A DNA stretch of 55,986 nt from Gemmatimonadota bacterium (GTDB lineage: Bacteria; Gemmatimonadota; Gemmatimonadetes; Longimicrobiales; Gaopeijiaceae). The notes below the pieces were generated by a model that saw only the letters and a program-made list of their open reading frames with translations, searched no databases and had not been told where the DNA came from. Made by a program: the position numbers and the translations under genes. Below, piece by piece: positions 53,745 to 55,986 of the stretch (position 1 is its first letter; each line of letters starts with the position of its first letter). The stretch is from the NCBI GenBank assembly GCA_024638325.1, contig JAHEKM010000003.1, positions 1 through 55,986 of the forward strand, given 5' to 3'.

Positions 53745-54068
53745 AGATTTGTTCTCCTGGGTACTCCCCACCTGTCACCCGCGACTCGCGGGCATAGTTC
53801 GGACCGGAACCGAACAGATGAAATAAACCAATGGGATACCAGAAGTTCGAACGGGGGGACCAACTTCCGGCATTATGCGGACAGTCATTGTATTCGTACC
53901 TTGGGTAGGAGGTCAACGCCGGATGGGCGAGCGGCGGCACCGCGACCCCTCTCACGCGGGTAGAGTGCATCCGTGAACCTTCAATCATTCAGGCTTCCCC
54001 GCGTCGCCCGCCCACGCATTTGCGCGGGGCCCCCTTGGAGCCGGCCTGCGGGTGCCCCGCGGGACGCT
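53745..54068. other. Divergent control region between the TPR gene and the CsgG-like gene
   Basis: No protein-coding or RNA gene is evident in these bases. The segment 53810-53905 is AT-richer than the surroundings and probably holds both promoters, but I see no convincing -35/-10 pair. Three symmetric elements lie close to the TPR start: CCCGCG-ACT-CGCGGG (53778-53792), GTTCGG-N7-CCGAAC (53797-53815) and the perfect palindrome GTTCGAAC (53845-53852). They may be operator sites. Confidence 0.35.
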
Positions 54069-54881
54069 GTGGCCAGCCGCGTAGCCGTCGCCCTTTCGTG
54101 TGTCGCGGGTTTGGCGTGCGCGAGCGGCGCACCCGCCGAGCCCACGACAGCCTCGGCTCCGGCGACGGAGTCGGAGTGGCGGGCGCTCGCCGAAGCCAGA
54201 CCCGCTCCGCTTCCGGGCGCGGTCCGTCTGTCGCTCGCGACGATCGAGATGAACGGACCCGCCCCTTGGACGCACGTCGCCCCCGTGCCCTCGGAGCTCG
54301 CCGTAACGGAACTCGCCGCCGCCGGGCTTCTCCGTCGCCGGGACGTGAACTTCGTGGAGCGCCGTCGCTTCGCGGCGGAAGCCGAGGCGGAGCGAGAAGG
54401 CCGGCGCCGGCGGCCGGGCGCGCCGGCGGTGGGCGTGTCGCCCGGAGCAGAGGTCACCGCCAGAGCCATCTGGTTGCCGTTCGGGGCCGACCAGGCGGTG
54501 CTCGAGGTCCGGTTGACCGGCGCCGCGACCGCAGCGGTCATCGGATCGCATCGGGTGATGGTGCCCGCCGACGCCGAGTTGCTCGGGACGGCGCGTGCGC
54601 TCACGGGTGCCGTGCTCGTCGCCCTGGAAGAGGCCGGCCGACTGCCCCCGTGGGACGATCCGTTCCCGGAGGCGACACCGGCCACCTATCGGGCGTCCGG
54701 GCTGCCGGACGAGGCCGTCGAACGCTTCCTACGAGGACTGGCTGCGGAGGAACTGTGGAACTGGGAGGGCGCACGCCGGTCCTATGAAGCTGCGGCGGCG
54801 ACCGCGGGCTTCGTCGAGGCGGAGGCCGCGCTCGCCAGGACCGCGCGGCTGCGCAACGGAGGCACACTGGGGGAAAGTTGA
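54069..54881 (+). CDS. CsgG-like lipoprotein
   Basis: A 270-residue predicted lipoprotein. From the GTG at 54069 the first 17 residues form a short lipoprotein signal ending in AGLAC. An in-frame GTG at 53973 would add 32 residues that look unlike a signal peptide, so I prefer the later start, though neither has a clear ribosome binding site. The body (LSLATIEMN, LAVTELAAAGLL, VNFVERRRFAAEAEAER, an Arg-rich turn, VSPGAEVTARAIW, VRLTGAATAAVI) follows the order of strands and the FVERxxFxxxxAE helix of CsgG/FlgO-like proteins. The C-terminal 60 residues (AVERFLRGLAAEELWNWEG) look like one TPR-type helix pair. It overlaps the DUF2911 gene by four bases. Confidence 0.65.
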   Translation: MASRVAVALSCVAGLACASGAPAEPTTASAPATESEWRALAEARPAPLPGAVRLSLATIEMNGPAPWTHVAPVPSELAVTELAAAGLLRRRDVNFVERRRFAAEAEAEREGRRRRPGAPAVGVSPGAEVTARAIWLPFGADQAVLEVRLTGAATAAVIGSHRVMVPADAELLGTARALTGAVLVALEEAGRLPPWDDPFPEATPATYRASGLPDEAVERFLRGLAAEELWNWEGARRSYEAAAATAGFVEAEAALARTARLRNGGTLGES

Positions 54882-55456
54882 GGATCGTAGTCTGTATAGC
54901 CGCCTGCCTCCTGGTCGGGCCCCTGATGGCACCGTCGGGCCTGTCAGGGCAGGCACTGACATGTCAGTTCCGTGGCACGCCCGACGCGCTTGCCGAGCGC
55001 TCGAGCCCGCTGGACTCGGTGGTGGTGTCACTCGACGGCTCGGATGCGAAGCTCTGTTACGGAAGGCCGACCGTCCGTGGCCGCGCCATGATCGGAGGTC
55101 AGCTGCCCTACGGCACGCCCTGGGAGATGGGAGCGAACGAGCCCACCACGCTGCACCTCCCCTTCCCCGCTCGCGTAGGCACGGTAGACCTCGAGGCGGG
55201 ACACTACAGCCTGTACGCGATTCCCAGTGAAGCGGACTGGACCATCGTCGTGAACGGCAACCCAGATCGGTGGGGTGTCCCTCTCAGCGCATCCGTGCGG
55301 GCGGCGGACCTGGGCAGCTTCGCGGTTACGCCCCAGGTGCGTGCGCGCCAGGTCGAGACCCTCACGTTCTCGTTCCGACCTCTCGGTCCGCGGTCGGGCG
55401 TGCTCGTCTACGAGTGGGAGCGCCTCACCTTCTCGATTCCGATCGTGCGGCGCTAG
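54878..55456 (+). CDS. DUF2911 family exported protein
   Basis: A 192-residue protein of unknown function with a signal peptide (about 1-24, ending at GLSGQ). The family hallmark is clear: LCYGRPTVRGRAMIGG followed by LPYGTPWEMGANEPTTL, then the AGHYSLYAIP strand and a beta-sandwich C-terminus. The TTG at 54878 overlaps the upstream stop (TTGA), with GGGGGAAAG just before it. The tight coupling to the CsgG-like gene suggests joint expression in the envelope. It ends nine bases from the end of the convergent kinase gene. Confidence 0.85.
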   Translation: MRIVVCIAACLLVGPLMAPSGLSGQALTCQFRGTPDALAERSSPLDSVVVSLDGSDAKLCYGRPTVRGRAMIGGQLPYGTPWEMGANEPTTLHLPFPARVGTVDLEAGHYSLYAIPSEADWTIVVNGNPDRWGVPLSASVRAADLGSFAVTPQVRARQVETLTFSFRPLGPRSGVLVYEWERLTFSIPIVRR

Positions 55457-55465
55457 AAGGACCCG

Positions 55466-55986
55466 TCAAGCACGGCTGTCGGCCGGCACAGCGCCGACGC
55501 TCGGCAGCCTGACCGTGAACGTCGCGCCCTTTCCGTTCCCCGACAGGACGTCGACGCGGCCGCCGTGGGCCTCGGCGACGCCCTTCACGATGGCCAATCC
55601 GAGACCGGCGCCGCCGCCCGACGAGCTGGACTGAGCGAAGCGGTCGAAGAGCCGTCCCAGGATCTCGGGATCGATACCGGGTCCTTCGTCCGACACCGTC
55701 AGCTCCACCGCACCACCGCGCTCCAAGACCCCTAGCGTCACGGTGCCACCCTCGGGCGAGTAGCGGAGCGCGTTATCGAGGAGGTTGGCGAGCGCCTGGA
55801 GGATCCGGTCGCGGTCGACCCGCGCCCGCGCAAGCGGAGCGTCGCCGGAGATCGTGAGACGTACACCCTTCGAGTTCGCCTGCTCGACGAACATCGCGTG
55901 GGCCTCTTCCATGATCGGACGGAGCTCCTCCGTGGAAAGGTGCACCACGAACGCACCCTCCTCGATGCGCGCCACGTCGAGCAGAT
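55466..55986 (-). CDS. Sensor histidine kinase, C-terminal part (cut by window edge)
   Basis: The frame is open to the right edge, so the sensor part and the phosphorylated His lie outside the window. What is present begins LLDVARIEEGAF, the end of a HisKA dimerisation helix, and contains the full ATP-binding domain: N box NLLDNALRYSPEGG, G1 box DEGPGID, F box LFDRFAQ and G2 box GAGLGLAIVKG. The protein autophosphorylates on His and would pass phosphate to a response regulator that is not in view. The internal GTG at 55975 is not a believable start. Confidence 0.92.
   Translation of the reverse strand, partial: LLDVARIEEGAFVVHLSTEELRPIMEEAHAMFVEQANSKGVRLTISGDAPLARARVDRDRILQALANLLDNALRYSPEGGTVTLGVLERGGAVELTVSDEGPGIDPEILGRLFDRFAQSSSSGGGAGLGLAIVKGVAEAHGGRVDVLSGNGKGATFTVRLPSVGAVPADSRA

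Noticed and set aside
1-55986. Search for tRNA, rRNA, CRISPR repeats, insertion sequences, phage genes and defence systems
   Set aside because: Gaps between genes are short and none shows a cloverleaf, spaced repeats, transposase motifs or terminal inverted repeats; all sizeable coding regions are accounted for by housekeeping or envelope genes.

Overview
This 56 kb window is high-GC bacterial chromosome made almost entirely of core housekeeping genes packed into long, translationally coupled operons. The MurE DNPR motif, lipoproteins, a FadL-like outer-membrane protein and two cell-surface metabolic/lytic proteins point to a diderm with meso-diaminopimelate peptidoglycan. Gene order, very high GC, frequent GTG/TTG starts and signal peptides ending in AQ are what I would expect of Gemmatimonadota or a close relative; that placement is inference, not proven here.

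Layout. 1-3299: tryptophan genes on the minus strand (trpD, trpC, trpF and the first 19 codons of trpB at the left edge), with the SOS repressor gene lexA inserted on the opposite strand between trpD and trpC. 3422-16056: a plus-strand run of twelve genes, truA-tal-HtrA protease-purB-purC-psd-pssA-purS-purQ-purL-purF-add, in which de novo purine synthesis encloses the phosphatidylethanolamine pair psd-pssA. 16067-26010: a minus-strand run read as alr, an unknown lipoprotein, a FadL-like outer-membrane protein, mtaB, miaB, a LapA-like membrane protein, comEC and fbp. 26074-26883: mazG, divergent from alr. 26880-51656: a minus-strand run led by the complete division and cell wall (dcw) cluster mraZ-rsmH-ftsL-ftsI-murE-murF-mraY-murD-ftsW-murG-murC-ftsQ-ftsA-ftsZ, followed by an M23 peptidase lipoprotein, a von Willebrand A-type membrane protein, ftsY, recG, asnS and a D-2-hydroxyacid dehydrogenase. 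51657-52010: a regulatory gap with a good sigma70-type promoter for mraZ, a 10-bp-periodic TGGG array typical of MraZ binding, and a double-hairpin terminator for the gene upstream. 52011-55986: an exported TPR protein, a divergent CsgG-like lipoprotein coupled to a DUF2911 protein, and the C-terminal part of a histidine kinase running off the right edge.

How the genes work together: purine ring synthesis and phospholipid head-group synthesis share one transcript; the dcw cluster makes lipid II and builds the divisome, and the downstream M23 peptidase may add septal hydrolysis. No tRNA, rRNA, CRISPR, insertion sequence, prophage or obvious defence system is visible. The least explained parts are the lipoprotein/outer-membrane pair at 22354-24833, the VWA protein at 32347-34278, the TPR/CsgG-like divergent locus at 52011-54881, and the regulatory repeats at lexA and mraZ.
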